Source: Massiliimalia massiliensis
GTDB lineage: Bacteria > Bacillota > Clostridia > Oscillospirales > Ruminococcaceae
DNA: 64,000 nt
NCBI RefSeq assembly: GCF_900155615.1
Contig: NZ_FUHT01000004.1
Span: 744,001-808,000, forward strand
Direction of reading: 5' to 3'
Position numbers and translations under genes: made by a program. The notes below the pieces were generated by a model. The model was not told the DNA's origin. It ran no database searches and saw nothing but the letters and a program-made list of their open reading frames with translations. Positions 7,920 through 16,906 of this stretch are shown in pieces; the stretch's first letter is position 1, and every line of letters starts with the position of its first letter.

Positions 7920-9767
7920 TTATGCCTCCGCCCGTTCAAACTGGGAATTATACAGCGACGCGTAAAATCCGCCCAAACGGATCAGGTCGTCGTGTGTTCC
8001 CTGTTCGACGATATCCCCGTCACGCATAACAAGGATCAGGTTCGCATCCCGGATGGTAGACAGGCGGTGGGCAATCACAAAGCTGGTTCTGCCCTTCATC
8101 AGGTTATCCATTGCCTTTTGAATTCTGGTTTCCGTCCGGGTATCCACCGAGCTGGTTGCCTCATCAAGAATCAGGATTTTCGGATCCGCCAGAATTGCTC
8201 TTGCGATTGTCAGAAGCTGTTTCTGTCCCTGGGAAACATTGCTGGCCTCTTCATTCAGTACCATCTGGTATCCGCCGGGCAGGGTTTGGATAAAGTGATG
8301 TGCATGCGCTGCCTTTGCAGCGGCAATCACCTCTTCATCTGTCGCGTCAAGCCGGCCATACCGGATATTTTCCATAATAGTTCCGTTGAACAGCCAGGTA
8401 TCCTGAAGTACCATCCCAAACATATCTCTCAGCTCATCCCGGTTAAACCGCCTTACATCGTGGCCGTCTACTAAAATCGCACCGCTGTTGACGTCATAAA
8501 AGCGCATCAGAAGCTTAATCATAGTAGTTTTACCCGCGCCGGTCGGCCCGACAATTGCAATCTTCTGCCCCGGACTGACCTCAGCGCTGAAATCATTGAT
8601 AATGATTTTGTCGGGACTGTATCCGAAGCGAACGTCCTGAAAGGCAACGCTTCCTTTTAGGTTGTCGATATGAACTGGGTTTTCTACCGTTTGATCCTCT
8701 TCCGCTTCATCCAGGAATTCGAATACGCGTTCGGCAGCGGCAGCAGTGGACTGCAGCATATTGGAAACCTGCGCGAGCTGGGTAATCGGCTGGGTAAAGT
8801 TGCGGGTATACTGGATGAAGGACTGGATATTTCCGACTGTAATTCTTCCGGAGATAGCAAAGTAGCCTCCGACAATTGCAACCGCAACATAACCGAGATT
8901 GCCGATAAAGTTCATAATCGGCTGCATCAGTCCGGAAAGAAACTGGGATTTCCAGGCGGATTTATAGAGTGTTTCATTATCTTCCTCGAACTGTTCGGTA
9001 ACCTTCTGTTCCGCATTAAAAACCCTAACGACGGAATGGCCGCCGAACACCTCTTCTACCTGCCCGTTTACATGTCCCAGATAATCCTGCTGCGCCTTAA
9101 AGTATTTCTGTGAGCGCTTGACAATCAGCGAAACAATAATAGTAGAGACCGGAAGGATAAACAGCGCAATCAGGGTCATCAGCCAGTCAATGGACAGCAT
9201 CATGACGAGTACGCCGATTACCGTTACAATGGAAGTAATAAGCTGCGTGGCGCTCTGGTTCAGGCTCATAGAAAGGGTATCAACGTCGTTGGTGATGATC
9301 GAAAGGATTTCACCATGATTTTTTGTTTCAAAAAAGCTCATCGGCATCCGGCCGATCTTCTCTGAAATCTGTTTCCTGAGCTGATAGGTCAGCTTCTGGG
9401 ATACGCCGGTCATCAGCCATCCCTGGATATAGGAAAATACCGCGCTGATGATATACAGGCAGATCAGGAAAAGCAGGATTTTTGTGATCGCATCAAAGTC
9501 AATTCCCGCGCCGCCGGTAATTTTGCTCATCAAACCGTTGAACAGTTCGGTTGTAGCGTTCCCCAGGATTTTGGGACCGACAATGGCAAAGACTGTGCTT
9601 CCAATCGCAAACAATACGGTAAACAGCAGTGCTACCCAATAACGGGATAGATATTTCCAGAGCTGCTTCATGGTGCCCTTAAAATTCTTTGCCTTTTCAC
9701 CCGCTCCCATTGGTCCGTGTCCCATCGGACCACGAGGCCGTCTAGCCGGTTTCGATTGGTTACTCAT
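7920..9767 (-). CDS. ABC exporter, ATP-binding/permease subunit B
   Basis: A half-transporter of 615 residues: six TM helices (residues about 45-330) fused to a nucleotide-binding domain, of the MdlB/BmrD type. The NBD has Walker A GPTGAGKTT, signature NVSQGQKQ, Walker B ILILDEATSSVD with the catalytic glutamate, and the H-loop AHRLST. The signature has Gln instead of the first Gly of LSGGQ. The ATG at 9767 was chosen because AAAGGAGG precedes it by 9 bp; it overlaps the stop of the upstream subunit by 8 bp, pointing to translational coupling. With that subunit it probably makes a heterodimeric exporter of drugs or lipids. Control by the upstream MarR protein is likely. Substrate is unknown. 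Confidence 0.94.
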   Translation of the reverse strand: MSNQSKPARRPRGPMGHGPMGAGEKAKNFKGTMKQLWKYLSRYWVALLFTVLFAIGSTVFAIVGPKILGNATTELFNGLMSKITGGAGIDFDAITKILLFLICLYIISAVFSYIQGWLMTGVSQKLTYQLRKQISEKIGRMPMSFFETKNHGEILSIITNDVDTLSMSLNQSATQLITSIVTVIGVLVMMLSIDWLMTLIALFILPVSTIIVSLIVKRSQKYFKAQQDYLGHVNGQVEEVFGGHSVVRVFNAEQKVTEQFEEDNETLYKSAWKSQFLSGLMQPIMNFIGNLGYVAVAIVGGYFAISGRITVGNIQSFIQYTRNFTQPITQLAQVSNMLQSTAAAAERVFEFLDEAEEDQTVENPVHIDNLKGSVAFQDVRFGYSPDKIIINDFSAEVSPGQKIAIVGPTGAGKTTMIKLLMRFYDVNSGAILVDGHDVRRFNRDELRDMFGMVLQDTWLFNGTIMENIRYGRLDATDEEVIAAAKAAHAHHFIQTLPGGYQMVLNEEASNVSQGQKQLLTIARAILADPKILILDEATSSVDTRTETRIQKAMDNLMKGRTSFVIAHRLSTIRDANLILVMRDGDIVEQGTHDDLIRLGGFYASLYNSQFERAEA

Positions 9768-11991
9768 GATCCAATTCCTCCTTTGAAAGCTGTGATAATG
9801 CAATTTGCTGGTAAACCTCGCAGTTTTTCAGCAGTTCTTTATGCGTTCCTTTGCCGACGATTCTGCCCTCGTCCAGCACAAGGATTTGATCTGCATTGAT
9901 AACGGTGCTGATTCTTTGCGCGACAATCAGGATTGTGCTGTCCTTTGTCGCGGTACGGAGTGCTTTGCGCAGGGTAACGTCCGTTTTAAAGTCAAGCGCG
10001 GAAAAGCTGTCGTCAAAAAGATAGATTTCCGGCTTGGTGGCAATCGCCCGGGCAATGGAAAGCCGTTGTTTTTGGCCGCCGGAGACATTTCCGCCTCCCT
10101 GGGAAATAGCACTGTCATAGCCTTCCGGCTTTTCGTCAATAAATTCTGCAGACTGGGCGATTTCGGCGGCTTTGACTACCTCTTCATCCGTTGCTTGCTC
10201 ATTGCCATAGCTGATATTGGAACGAATTGTTCCGCTGAAAAGCACCGCCTTCTGCGGAACATACCCGAGCTTTGCACGCAGCTCATGCTGGGAAAGCTCA
10301 CGGACATCTACACCGTCCACCAAAAGCTCTCCTTCTGTAACGTCAAAGAAGCGCGGAATCAGATTGAGAAGGGTGGATTTCCCGGAACCAGTCGAACCGA
10401 TCAGCGCGACAGTCTCTCCCGGCTTTGCGGTAAAGGTGATATTACTTAAAACATCCTCCTCCGCATTGGGATACCGGAAGGATACATTTTTAAACTCGAC
10501 CCATCCTTTTTTCTCTTCCATAGGCTGCTGCGGTGTTTCCGGATCATGAATGGAGAGCGGCTCACTGTAAATCTCACCGAGGCGGCGCACAGATACCCAG
10601 GCTCTCGGAAGCATAATAGACATCATGGAAATCATCAAGAACGCCATAATAATCTGCATTGCATACTGGATAAACGCCATCAGGTCTCCGACCTGCATTA
10701 CTCCGGCGTCCACCTTCCCTGCTCCGACCCAGATAATCAGAACGGAAACGCCGTTCATCACAAACATCATGGTCGGCATCATGCAGGTCATGACACGGTT
10801 GACGAACAGGTTCGTTTTGGTCAGGTCGCGGTTTGCATCGTCAAATCGTTTTTCTTCATGCTTCTGTGTGGAAAAAGCGCGGATAACCGGAAGGCCGGTC
10901 AGGATTTCACGCGCAATCAGGTTGACCTTATCCACCATCTTCTGAAGAACCTTGAATTTTGGCATGACAAAGGTAAAGAGCATCAGTACGATACTCATGA
11001 TGACAACTACCGCCAGCCCGATTACCCAGGTCATGGAGCTGCCCTTGCTGGAGAGCTTGATGAGCGCACCGATTCCGATAATCGGAGCGTAAAACACCAT
11101 TCTGCACATCATGACAAGCAGCATCTGAATCTGCTGGATATCATTGGTACAGCGCGTAATCAGGGACGCGGTAGAAAAATGATCCATTTCCTTGCTCGAG
11201 AAGCTCAAAACCTTTTTGAAGGCGCCGCTTCTGAGATCCCGGCTGTAGCCTGCGGCAATCCTCGAGGCGAGGAATGTGACCGCGATGGTACATACCATGG
11301 CAACCAAGGCGACGCCCAGCATCTTAAGCCCGGTCATCCAGATATAGTTTTTCTGGATCTGTTCCACGTCTCTGCCGATTGCGCTGTATTCGTTTTTAAC
11401 ATAGCTGATCGCGCTTTGCGAGACGATGCTGTCCGGCACTTCACGAAGCTGTTCGTCAATTTGGGAAACAATTGGTGCGAGTTGTTCTTCCGGGAGCTGC
11501 AGGAATAGATCCATCATCGGGATATTTTTCATTTCCTCCGGCAGCTTTTCCCGCATCGCGGACTGCATGGCTTTGGCTTGTTCGCTGTCACTGTCGATCA
11601 TAGACACCGCCATGATCGATCTGCCGATCACCGGCTCTAGCCTTTCAAGATCAGCGCTTCCTTTCAGAACAAAGTGATAACGGTCATCCGAAGTGATTTG
11701 CTCAAAGCTCTGATCCCAGGAGATTTCTTTCCCGTCCTCGGTCAGATAGTAGCTTTCTTTTATCAGTTCCTGGTTTTCCTTTGAAGTTAAAGTAATAATT
11801 TTTTGAAATTCCGAAGCTCTAATTTCCTCCGGGGCGGCGCTTTCTACTCCGCCCTGCTGGATGCCGACGTTGACTATATTAGAAGTGTAATCCGGCAATG
11901 CCAGATCACAAAACGCCTGCACAACCAGCAAGACTAAAATCAGCGCCAGCCAACCGGCATAATGCTTTAGCAGCTTACCTAGCTGTGACAT
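9760..11991 (-). CDS. ABC exporter, ATP-binding/permease subunit A
   Basis: A 743-residue half-transporter, longer than usual because about 170 residues of extracytoplasmic domain are inserted between TM1 (residues about 13-33) and TM2 (about 215-240). TM helices continue to about 480. The NBD has Walker A GSTGSGKST, signature NVSGGQKQ and Walker B EIYLFDDSFSALD. The residue that is normally the catalytic Glu is Asp, so this half probably contributes a degenerate ATPase site while subunit B has the intact Glu. Such asymmetry is usual in heterodimeric exporters (BmrCD, TM287/288). The start follows GAGGAGG and overlaps the end of the marR gene by 13 bp. Confidence 0.94.
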   Translation of the reverse strand: MSQLGKLLKHYAGWLALILVLLVVQAFCDLALPDYTSNIVNVGIQQGGVESAAPEEIRASEFQKIITLTSKENQELIKESYYLTEDGKEISWDQSFEQITSDDRYHFVLKGSADLERLEPVIGRSIMAVSMIDSDSEQAKAMQSAMREKLPEEMKNIPMMDLFLQLPEEQLAPIVSQIDEQLREVPDSIVSQSAISYVKNEYSAIGRDVEQIQKNYIWMTGLKMLGVALVAMVCTIAVTFLASRIAAGYSRDLRSGAFKKVLSFSSKEMDHFSTASLITRCTNDIQQIQMLLVMMCRMVFYAPIIGIGALIKLSSKGSSMTWVIGLAVVVIMSIVLMLFTFVMPKFKVLQKMVDKVNLIAREILTGLPVIRAFSTQKHEEKRFDDANRDLTKTNLFVNRVMTCMMPTMMFVMNGVSVLIIWVGAGKVDAGVMQVGDLMAFIQYAMQIIMAFLMISMMSIMLPRAWVSVRRLGEIYSEPLSIHDPETPQQPMEEKKGWVEFKNVSFRYPNAEEDVLSNITFTAKPGETVALIGSTGSGKSTLLNLIPRFFDVTEGELLVDGVDVRELSQHELRAKLGYVPQKAVLFSGTIRSNISYGNEQATDEEVVKAAEIAQSAEFIDEKPEGYDSAISQGGGNVSGGQKQRLSIARAIATKPEIYLFDDSFSALDFKTDVTLRKALRTATKDSTILIVAQRISTVINADQILVLDEGRIVGKGTHKELLKNCEVYQQIALSQLSKEELDHE

Positions 11992-12482
11992 TTTCTTCCT
12001 CCTCTACCAGAATGAATTCTGTGCTCTCGGACTGCTTTCGTCTGCTCCAGTCCGGTTACTGCCTGCAAATTTTTCGCAACCCGGTCCAGCATGGCCTGAA
12101 ACTGCGCCATCTCCTGCTCTGAAAAGCCCTGGAAGCACTCCTCTTCTAGCTGGATACGGTCTTTTGCAAGCTGATCAACAATCTTTCTTCCGGAATCTGT
12201 GATAAATACACGGGAAACCCGACGGTCTGTTTCGTCATGCTTTCTGACGACGTATCCGCTTTTCTCCATCCTTTGGATCATGACCGCAATGGTCGCCGGC
12301 TTTACCGACATCCGCGCGGCAATTTCCTTCTGGCTCAAGCCGTCCGGCTCCTCCCGAAGGATAAACAAAAGAGGATGCTGCCCTGGATAAAGTCCGATTT
12401 TTTCCATCATAGCGTGCGTCCTGATAAAATGCAGCCGCACAACCTTACCGAAGCTCGCCATCATTGATTCTTCGTATTTCAT
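11979..12482 (-). CDS. MarR-family transcriptional regulator
   Basis: A 167-residue winged-helix regulator. The DNA-recognition part is SQKEIAARMSVKPATIAVMIQRMEKSGYVVR (residues about 48-80), with the wing HDETDRRVSRVFITDSG after it. It is the first gene of a three-gene operon with both ABC exporter subunits, overlapping the first by 13 bp. A perfect palindrome immediately downstream of its -10 box suggests that it represses its own operon and is released by a small-molecule ligand, the common MarR scheme. SD AGGAGG precedes the ATG. Ligand is unknown. Confidence 0.93.
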   Translation of the reverse strand: MKYEESMMASFGKVVRLHFIRTHAMMEKIGLYPGQHPLLFILREEPDGLSQKEIAARMSVKPATIAVMIQRMEKSGYVVRKHDETDRRVSRVFITDSGRKIVDQLAKDRIQLEEECFQGFSEQEMAQFQAMLDRVAKNLQAVTGLEQTKAVREHRIHSGRGGRKCHS

Positions 12483-12507
12483 GGTTTCCTCCTATTCCGC
12501 AAAAATG

Positions 12508-12552
12508 ATTAGTCGACTAATTAATAATAACTCTTTTTGTTTTTGAATGCAA
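12508..12552 (-). promoter_or_regulatory. marR-ABC operon promoter with palindromic operator
   Basis: Minus-strand promoter: -35 TTGCAT (12547-12552), 17-bp spacer, -10 TATTAT (12524-12529). The perfect 14-bp palindrome ATTAGTCGACTAAT (12508-12521) begins 2 bp after the -10, over the start site. That placement suits an autorepressor operator. The elements are seen; binding by the encoded MarR protein is inferred. Confidence 0.7.
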
Positions 12553-12669
12553 CCGATACTGCAATGTTTAACAGATCATTCACAAAGCTTTTAGAATTGG
12601 AAAAAATTTGAATGCTTCCCATATTTTTGAATGAACCAATAAGTGATTTTGAAGATATTATGAAAATTG

Positions 12670-12698
12670 TTGTAATGAATACAAAAAAATGGTAATAT
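12670..12698 (+). promoter_or_regulatory. Predicted promoter of the yab cluster
   Basis: -35 TTGTAA (12670-12675), 17-bp spacer, -10 TAATAT (12693-12698), about 55 bp before the flippase start. The 270-bp region shared with the divergent marR operon is AT-rich and holds no other feature I can support. Confidence 0.5.
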
Positions 12699-12752
12699 AT
12701 AATATATCGATAAAGGTAAAATCTGATTATAAAAGATTCGGGAGTGTTTTAT

Positions 12753-14468
12753 TTGGGTAACACAAAGAAACAGAATTTTATTCAGGGTGCGTCGATTCTA
12801 ATGGTTTCAATGATTATCGTCAAGGTCATTGGCGCCGTTTTTAAAATACCGTTAACGAATGTATTGGATGCAACTGGTATGGCGTATTTTAACTCGTCAT
12901 ATCAGTTGTTTACTACTATTTATGCCCTGACGGTTACAGGGCTTGCTTCCGCTGTAGCCCGTATGGTTGCCGCCTGTGCAACCAAGGGAAGATACCGGGA
13001 TTGCAGAAAGGTGCTGCGGATGGCCCAGATGATCTTTATTTCCCTGGGGCTTTTGGGCGCTTTTTTGATGGTATTCTTTTCCAAAGGCTTCTCCAATATT
13101 ATGGAGATGGAAAACGCGCGTTTTGCAATCATTGCGATGGCGCCTGCGATTATCTTTAGCTGCATGATGGCTTCTTACCGAGGCTACTATGAGGGGCTTC
13201 GGAATATGACGCCGACTGCGGTGTCACAGGTGGTAGAGGTAATCTTTAAGCTGATCCTGGGATTATTATTTGCCTATGCGGTGATCGCTTATGCAAAGGG
13301 ACAGTTCCATGATACCGGGATGGTTTTCGGCACGAAGGTTTCTACGGAGGCAGATGCTGTTTCCGTCTCCCTCCCGCTGGCTGCCGCCGGCGCTATGCTG
13401 GGGATCAGCGTCAGCACCCTAGCCGGATTTTTATACATGTTTATCCGGTTCAAGCGTTCCGGTGACGGCTTCACTAGACAGGAGCTTCGGGAGTCTCCTG
13501 CTCCGGTTCGTTCCAAGGCGATCATCTTTACGCTTGTAAAAACGGCGCTCCCGATTACCCTGAGCGCTGTAGCGATCAATCTTACGAACCTGATTGACGT
13601 AATGACCATTTCCAACCGTCTCCAGAGCACCTATGTGGCTAACAAGGATTATTTTGACCAGTTATACGGGCAATATCTGGGCGCCGGGCAGGAAATGCAC
13701 ACCTTCCTTTATGGGACATATACCACAGCGCTGACCTATTTCAGCCTTGTTTCCGCCTTTACTACTCTCTTTGGAAAAAGCGCCCTGCCGAATGTAACGG
13801 CCGCGTGGGTAGACCGAAACTTTAAGGCGTTAAAGGTAAATACGGAATCGATTCTGCGGATGACCGCACTGATTGCCTTTCCGGCAGGAATTGGGATCAG
13901 CGTGCTCTCTACCCAGATTATTGAGCTGTTCCACGGCTCCAAGCCGGGCTTGGTTGCAGCTACACCGGATTCGCTGAGACTTCTTGGCATTGCGGCTATC
14001 TTCCTTGCGTTTACCACTCCCATCTACGCGATTCTCCAGGGAATCGGGCGGTTCGACCTCCCGCTCAAATTTATCCTGGTGGGCGCTGTCATTAAAATTA
14101 CCACCAATTTTATTGTGGTGGGCTTCCCTACCGTCAATGTAAAAGGCGCGGCCATCGGTTCGTTCCTGTGCTATTTTGTAATTGTACTGCTCTGCCTGAT
14201 CTGGCTGACAAAGATAACCGGAATCAGCTTCAACTATTTTAAAATATTCGGGAAGCCGCTGATTGCGGCCCTTCTCTGCGGCGGAACAGCTTACCTGGTC
14301 GCCAAAATTTCTGACGGCAAAATTATTACCCTGCTGGCAGTCGCCGCAGCCGGAGTGGTCTATCTGGTTGTTATCCTGCTGATCCGTGCAATCCCGAAAG
14401 AAGACATCCTGATGATGCCAAAAGGAAATAAAATTGCAGGGATTTTGGAAAGAATCCATCTTCTGTAA
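12753..14468 (+). CDS. SpoVB/YabM-type polysaccharide flippase (MOP superfamily)
   Basis: A 571-residue membrane protein of the MATE-like polysaccharide transporter group that includes SpoVB and YabM. Some members flip lipid-linked precursors of peptidoglycan or spore cortex. About 14 TM helices can be traced. The N-terminal MVSMIIVKVIGAVFKIPLTN and DATGMAYFNSSYQLFTTIYALT are typical of SpoVB-like sequences. Position directly before mazG matches yabM of Bacillus subtilis. I prefer the TTG at 12753 (GGAG, 8-bp spacing) to the GTG at 12744, which has no SD. Whether it is the cortex SpoVB or a vegetative paralogue cannot be decided here. Confidence 0.88.
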   Translation: MGNTKKQNFIQGASILMVSMIIVKVIGAVFKIPLTNVLDATGMAYFNSSYQLFTTIYALTVTGLASAVARMVAACATKGRYRDCRKVLRMAQMIFISLGLLGAFLMVFFSKGFSNIMEMENARFAIIAMAPAIIFSCMMASYRGYYEGLRNMTPTAVSQVVEVIFKLILGLLFAYAVIAYAKGQFHDTGMVFGTKVSTEADAVSVSLPLAAAGAMLGISVSTLAGFLYMFIRFKRSGDGFTRQELRESPAPVRSKAIIFTLVKTALPITLSAVAINLTNLIDVMTISNRLQSTYVANKDYFDQLYGQYLGAGQEMHTFLYGTYTTALTYFSLVSAFTTLFGKSALPNVTAAWVDRNFKALKVNTESILRMTALIAFPAGIGISVLSTQIIELFHGSKPGLVAATPDSLRLLGIAAIFLAFTTPIYAILQGIGRFDLPLKFILVGAVIKITTNFIVVGFPTVNVKGAAIGSFLCYFVIVLLCLIWLTKITGISFNYFKIFGKPLIAALLCGGTAYLVAKISDGKIITLLAVAAAGVVYLVVILLIRAIPKEDILMMPKGNKIAGILERIHLL

Positions 14469-14517
14469 AATTTTTAGATAAAAAGGAATAAACAAATAAA
14501 GGAGCGTAAAGATAAGA

Positions 14518-15318
14518 ATGGTAGATTTTGAGCAGAAAGAAAAATATACTATGGATGACCTTTTAAATATCATGGTAATTTTACGCGGTGAAAATGGCTG
14601 TCCATGGGACCGGGAACAGGACCATCATACGATCCGAAAAAATTTCCTAGAGGAAACCTACGAGGTGCTGGAGGCGATTGACGAGAATAGCCCAGAGCAT
14701 CTGCAGGAGGAACTGGGCGATGTGCTGCTCCAGGTTGTTTTCCATACCAGGATGGAGGAGGAAGCCGGAGGCTTTGCCTTTGACGATGTGGTAACCGGAA
14801 TCTGCAAAAAGCTGATCCACCGCCACCCGCATATCTTCTCGGACGTTGAGGCAGATACGGCTGACAAAGTCCTGAGAAACTGGGATGCAATCAAAAAAGA
14901 GGAAAAGCATCAGGCGTCCTATACCGAAACTCTGGAACAGGTACCCAAAGTACTTCCGGCTTTGATGCGCAGCGAAAAGGTTCAGCATCGTGCCAAACGC
15001 GCCGGCTTTGACTACAATAACGTACAGGAAGCACTTACAGACCTGCAAAGCGAGGTGGAAGAGCTGAAACAGGCGCTTGATAAGGAAGATATTTCCAATA
15101 TTGATGAGGAAATCGGAGACGTTCTGTTCAGTTGTGTGAATATTTCGCGCTTTTTTAAAATTGATGCCGAAAAAAGCTTGACAAATTCTACAGAAAAGTT
15201 TATAAATAGATTTAGAGATATTGAGCGGAACGCAATCGCACAGGATATTGACATCGGTTCCGCTGGCATGGACACTTTAAACGCCCTATGGAACTGTGCA
15301 AAAAAATCAGGTAATTAA
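14518..15318 (+). CDS. mazG: Nucleoside triphosphate pyrophosphohydrolase MazG
   Basis: A 266-residue house-cleaning all-alpha NTP pyrophosphatase that hydrolyses (d)NTPs, including aberrant ones, to NMP and PPi. It has two MazG domains. The first (residues about 20-110) shows the metal-binding EETYEVLEAID and EELGDVLLQVVFH helices. The second (about 160-250) shows EVEELKQAL and EEIGDVLFSCVNISRF. The family hallmark GCPWDREQDHHTIR is near residue 29. The B. subtilis homologue in the same position (YabN) carries an extra N-terminal methylase domain; that domain is absent here. It is probably cotranscribed with the flippase gene. Confidence 0.95.
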   Translation: MVDFEQKEKYTMDDLLNIMVILRGENGCPWDREQDHHTIRKNFLEETYEVLEAIDENSPEHLQEELGDVLLQVVFHTRMEEEAGGFAFDDVVTGICKKLIHRHPHIFSDVEADTADKVLRNWDAIKKEEKHQASYTETLEQVPKVLPALMRSEKVQHRAKRAGFDYNNVQEALTDLQSEVEELKQALDKEDISNIDEEIGDVLFSCVNISRFFKIDAEKSLTNSTEKFINRFRDIERNAIAQDIDIGSAGMDTLNALWNCAKKSGN

Positions 15319-15364
15319 TAAACAATAGTTTTATTGATTCAAAAAAATGATGGAGGTCAAACAC

Positions 15365-15637
15365 ATGACAAAAACTGAATTGATTGCTGCTGTAGCTGAA
15401 AAAGCTGAATTAAGCAAAAAAGATGCGGAAAAAGCTGTAAATGCAACCGTAGAAGCGATTTCTAACAGCCTGAAAGACGGCGACAAAGTACAGCTTGTTG
15501 GCTTTGGTACTTTTGAAGTAAGAGATCGTGCCGCTAGAGATGGTATCAATCCGGCTACCGGTAAGACCATTAAAATCCCGGCTACCAAAGTTCCTGCTTT
15601 CAAAGCTGGTAAAGCATTAAAAGATTTAGTAAAATAA
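15365..15637 (+). CDS. hup: HU-family DNA-binding protein
   Basis: A 90-residue histone-like protein that bends and compacts DNA as a dimer. It has the N-terminal helical core ([20 protein letters not shown]), the [21 protein letters not shown] beta-arm region and C-terminal FKAGKALKD. The ATG at 15365 with SD GGAGG (15352-15356) is chosen over an in-frame ATG 18 bp upstream. A clean terminator follows, so it can be expressed at a high level on its own. It lies between mazG and rqcP, where B. subtilis has no HU gene. Confidence 0.97.
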   Translation: MTKTELIAAVAEKAELSKKDAEKAVNATVEAISNSLKDGDKVQLVGFGTFEVRDRAARDGINPATGKTIKIPATKVPAFKAGKALKDLVK

Positions 15638-15650
15638 GTTTTAGTGCGAA

Positions 15651-15680
15651 AAGGCCGACAGCAAATGTCGGCTTTTTTTA
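15651..15680 (+). terminator. Terminator of hup
   Basis: The 7-bp stem GCCGACA / TGTCGGC with a short loop is followed by seven T residues. Confidence 0.9.
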
Positions 15681-15703
15681 TTTGATGAAAAGGAGTAACG
15701 ACT

Positions 15704-15946
15704 GTGAGATTAGACAAATACCTGAAGCTAACCCGCTTGATCAAGCGGCGGACAATTGCCAATGAAGCCTGCGACGCGGGACGCATTACCGTCAACGGGA
15801 CGGTCGCAAAGGCCTCCTATCAGGTGAAATTGGACGACGTGATAGAAATAAACCTTGGTTCCAAAACCTTGAAAGCAAAGGTGACGGGCCTGTCAGAGCA
15901 TACCACAAAGGAAACTGCCGCCAGCAACTATGAGATTATAGAGTAA
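15704..15946 (+). CDS. rqcP: S4-domain RNA-binding protein RqcP (YabO)
   Basis: An 80-residue protein consisting almost wholly of an S4 RNA-binding domain (MRLDKYLKLTRLIKRRTIA, then GRITVNGTVAKASYQVKLDDVI). The B. subtilis homologue RqcP/YabO works with RqcH on stalled 50S subunits to add C-terminal alanine tails in ribosome quality control. The length and the position between mazG and yabP match. It starts GTG or ATG-like at 15704 after SD AAGGAG. The Hsp15/HslR family is the nearest alternative, but the context favours RqcP. Confidence 0.92.
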   Translation: MRLDKYLKLTRLIKRRTIANEACDAGRITVNGTVAKASYQVKLDDVIEINLGSKTLKAKVTGLSEHTTKETAASNYEIIE

Positions 15947-15981
15947 AAGGGATAGCCTATACTTAGGCTATCCCTTTTGTT
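15945..15981 (+). terminator. Terminator of rqcP
   Basis: The stem AAAGGGATAGCCT / AGGCTATCCCTTT (13 bp) has a six-base loop and ends in TTTTG. It separates rqcP from the sporulation genes, implying that yabP has its own promoter. Confidence 0.85.
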
Positions 15982-16074
15982 CCTTTTCCCGCATTTGCCG
16001 CACTTCCCTTCTGTTTAGTTCAATTTGTGCATATACTGATACTATCTTATCTTAGAAAAAGGATGGTCGCAGAT

Positions 16075-16365
16075 ATGATCGAAGAAAAAAGCCAAATCGG
16101 GCTTCCCCATCAGATAATTCTGGAAGGCCGGAAAAACCTGACTGTTTCCGGAGTAGAAAATATTGAGAGCTTTGACGAAAACCTTGTTGTCCTGATTACA
16201 TCGATGGGTGAGCTGACAATCCACGGAACGGATTTGCATATCACAAAGTCAAACGTTGAAACAGGCGAGCTGATCATGGACGGAACAATCTCAGATTTCA
16301 GCTATTCTGATCCGGTCATCAAAAAAGGAACGGGCGGATTATTTGGCCATTTCTTTAAACCATAA
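16075..16365 (+). CDS. yabP: Sporulation protein YabP
   Basis: A small (96-residue) YabP-family protein, expressed in the mother cell under sigma-E in B. subtilis and needed for normal spore formation. Recognisable segments are HQIILEGRKNLTVSGVENIESFDE and ELTIHGTDLHI. I chose the ATG at 16075, since the purine-rich AAGGATGG precedes it by 8 bp and the resulting length matches the family; ATGs at 16063 and 16027 are in frame. A CATATACT at 16030-16037 resembles a sigma-E -10 box, but no convincing -35 is seen. Biochemical function is not known for the family. Confidence 0.9.
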   Translation: MIEEKSQIGLPHQIILEGRKNLTVSGVENIESFDENLVVLITSMGELTIHGTDLHITKSNVETGELIMDGTISDFSYSDPVIKKGTGGLFGHFFKP

Positions 16366-16387
16366 ACTAAAGAAAGGCTGATTGTTG

Positions 16388-16906
16388 ATGCTATTTTTCC
16401 AGGCCTGCCTTTTGGGCGTGATTCTTGGGATCATCTACGACTGTTTTCGCGTGTTCCGTCAATTCATTCCAAGCGGCAAGATCTTCACCTTTTTTCAAGA
16501 TCTTCTCTTTTTTTTCACCGCTACTTTGTTTACCTTTCTGTTTCTTGTCGCTACCAACCACGGACAGCTCAGGATTTATCTAATAGCCGGAGAGCTCCTG
16601 GGAATCTGGCTGTATTTCCAGTCGGTGAGCCGGATTGTCCTCTGGCTGACCCATCAGATCATCCGCCTTCTCAAAAAGATTTTTTCACCTATCATCCGAT
16701 TAATACAGTGGCTTTTCTGTCAAATCAAGAAATTATTCCTCTTTATGAAAAAACATTTGAAAAATATTTGTGGAAAACGGTTTTTCCCCTTGAAAAAAGG
16801 TAAGCGCATAGTGTATAATAAGGGAAACGATAAAAGAAAGGGCGGAGTATTTCTATGGCATCGAAAAGCAAAGCCAGAGGACTCAAAGGGATCATCGTTG
16901 CGGTAG
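16388..16906 (+). CDS. yabQ: Spore cortex biosynthesis protein YabQ
   Basis: A 172-residue membrane protein. Four hydrophobic stretches (residues about 2-20, 38-58, 68-85 and 88-105) are followed by a very basic C-terminal tail. The B. subtilis homologue localises to the outer forespore membrane and is required for cortex synthesis. The motif LGVILGIIYDCFRVFR at the N-terminus is family-typical. The ATG at 16388 has AAAGG 10 bp upstream. The 3' end overlaps the divIC start by 52 bp, so the last 17 codons also code in another frame. Confidence 0.9.
   Translation: MLFFQACLLGVILGIIYDCFRVFRQFIPSGKIFTFFQDLLFFFTATLFTFLFLVATNHGQLRIYLIAGELLGIWLYFQSVSRIVLWLTHQIIRLLKKIFSPIIRLIQWLFCQIKKLFLFMKKHLKNICGKRFFPLKKGKRIVYNKGNDKRKGGVFLWHRKAKPEDSKGSSLR

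Noticed and set aside
16009-16037. A sigma-E promoter for yabP
   Set aside because: CATATACT resembles the -10, but no fitting -35 is found 14-15 bp upstream. Kept only as a remark under yabP.
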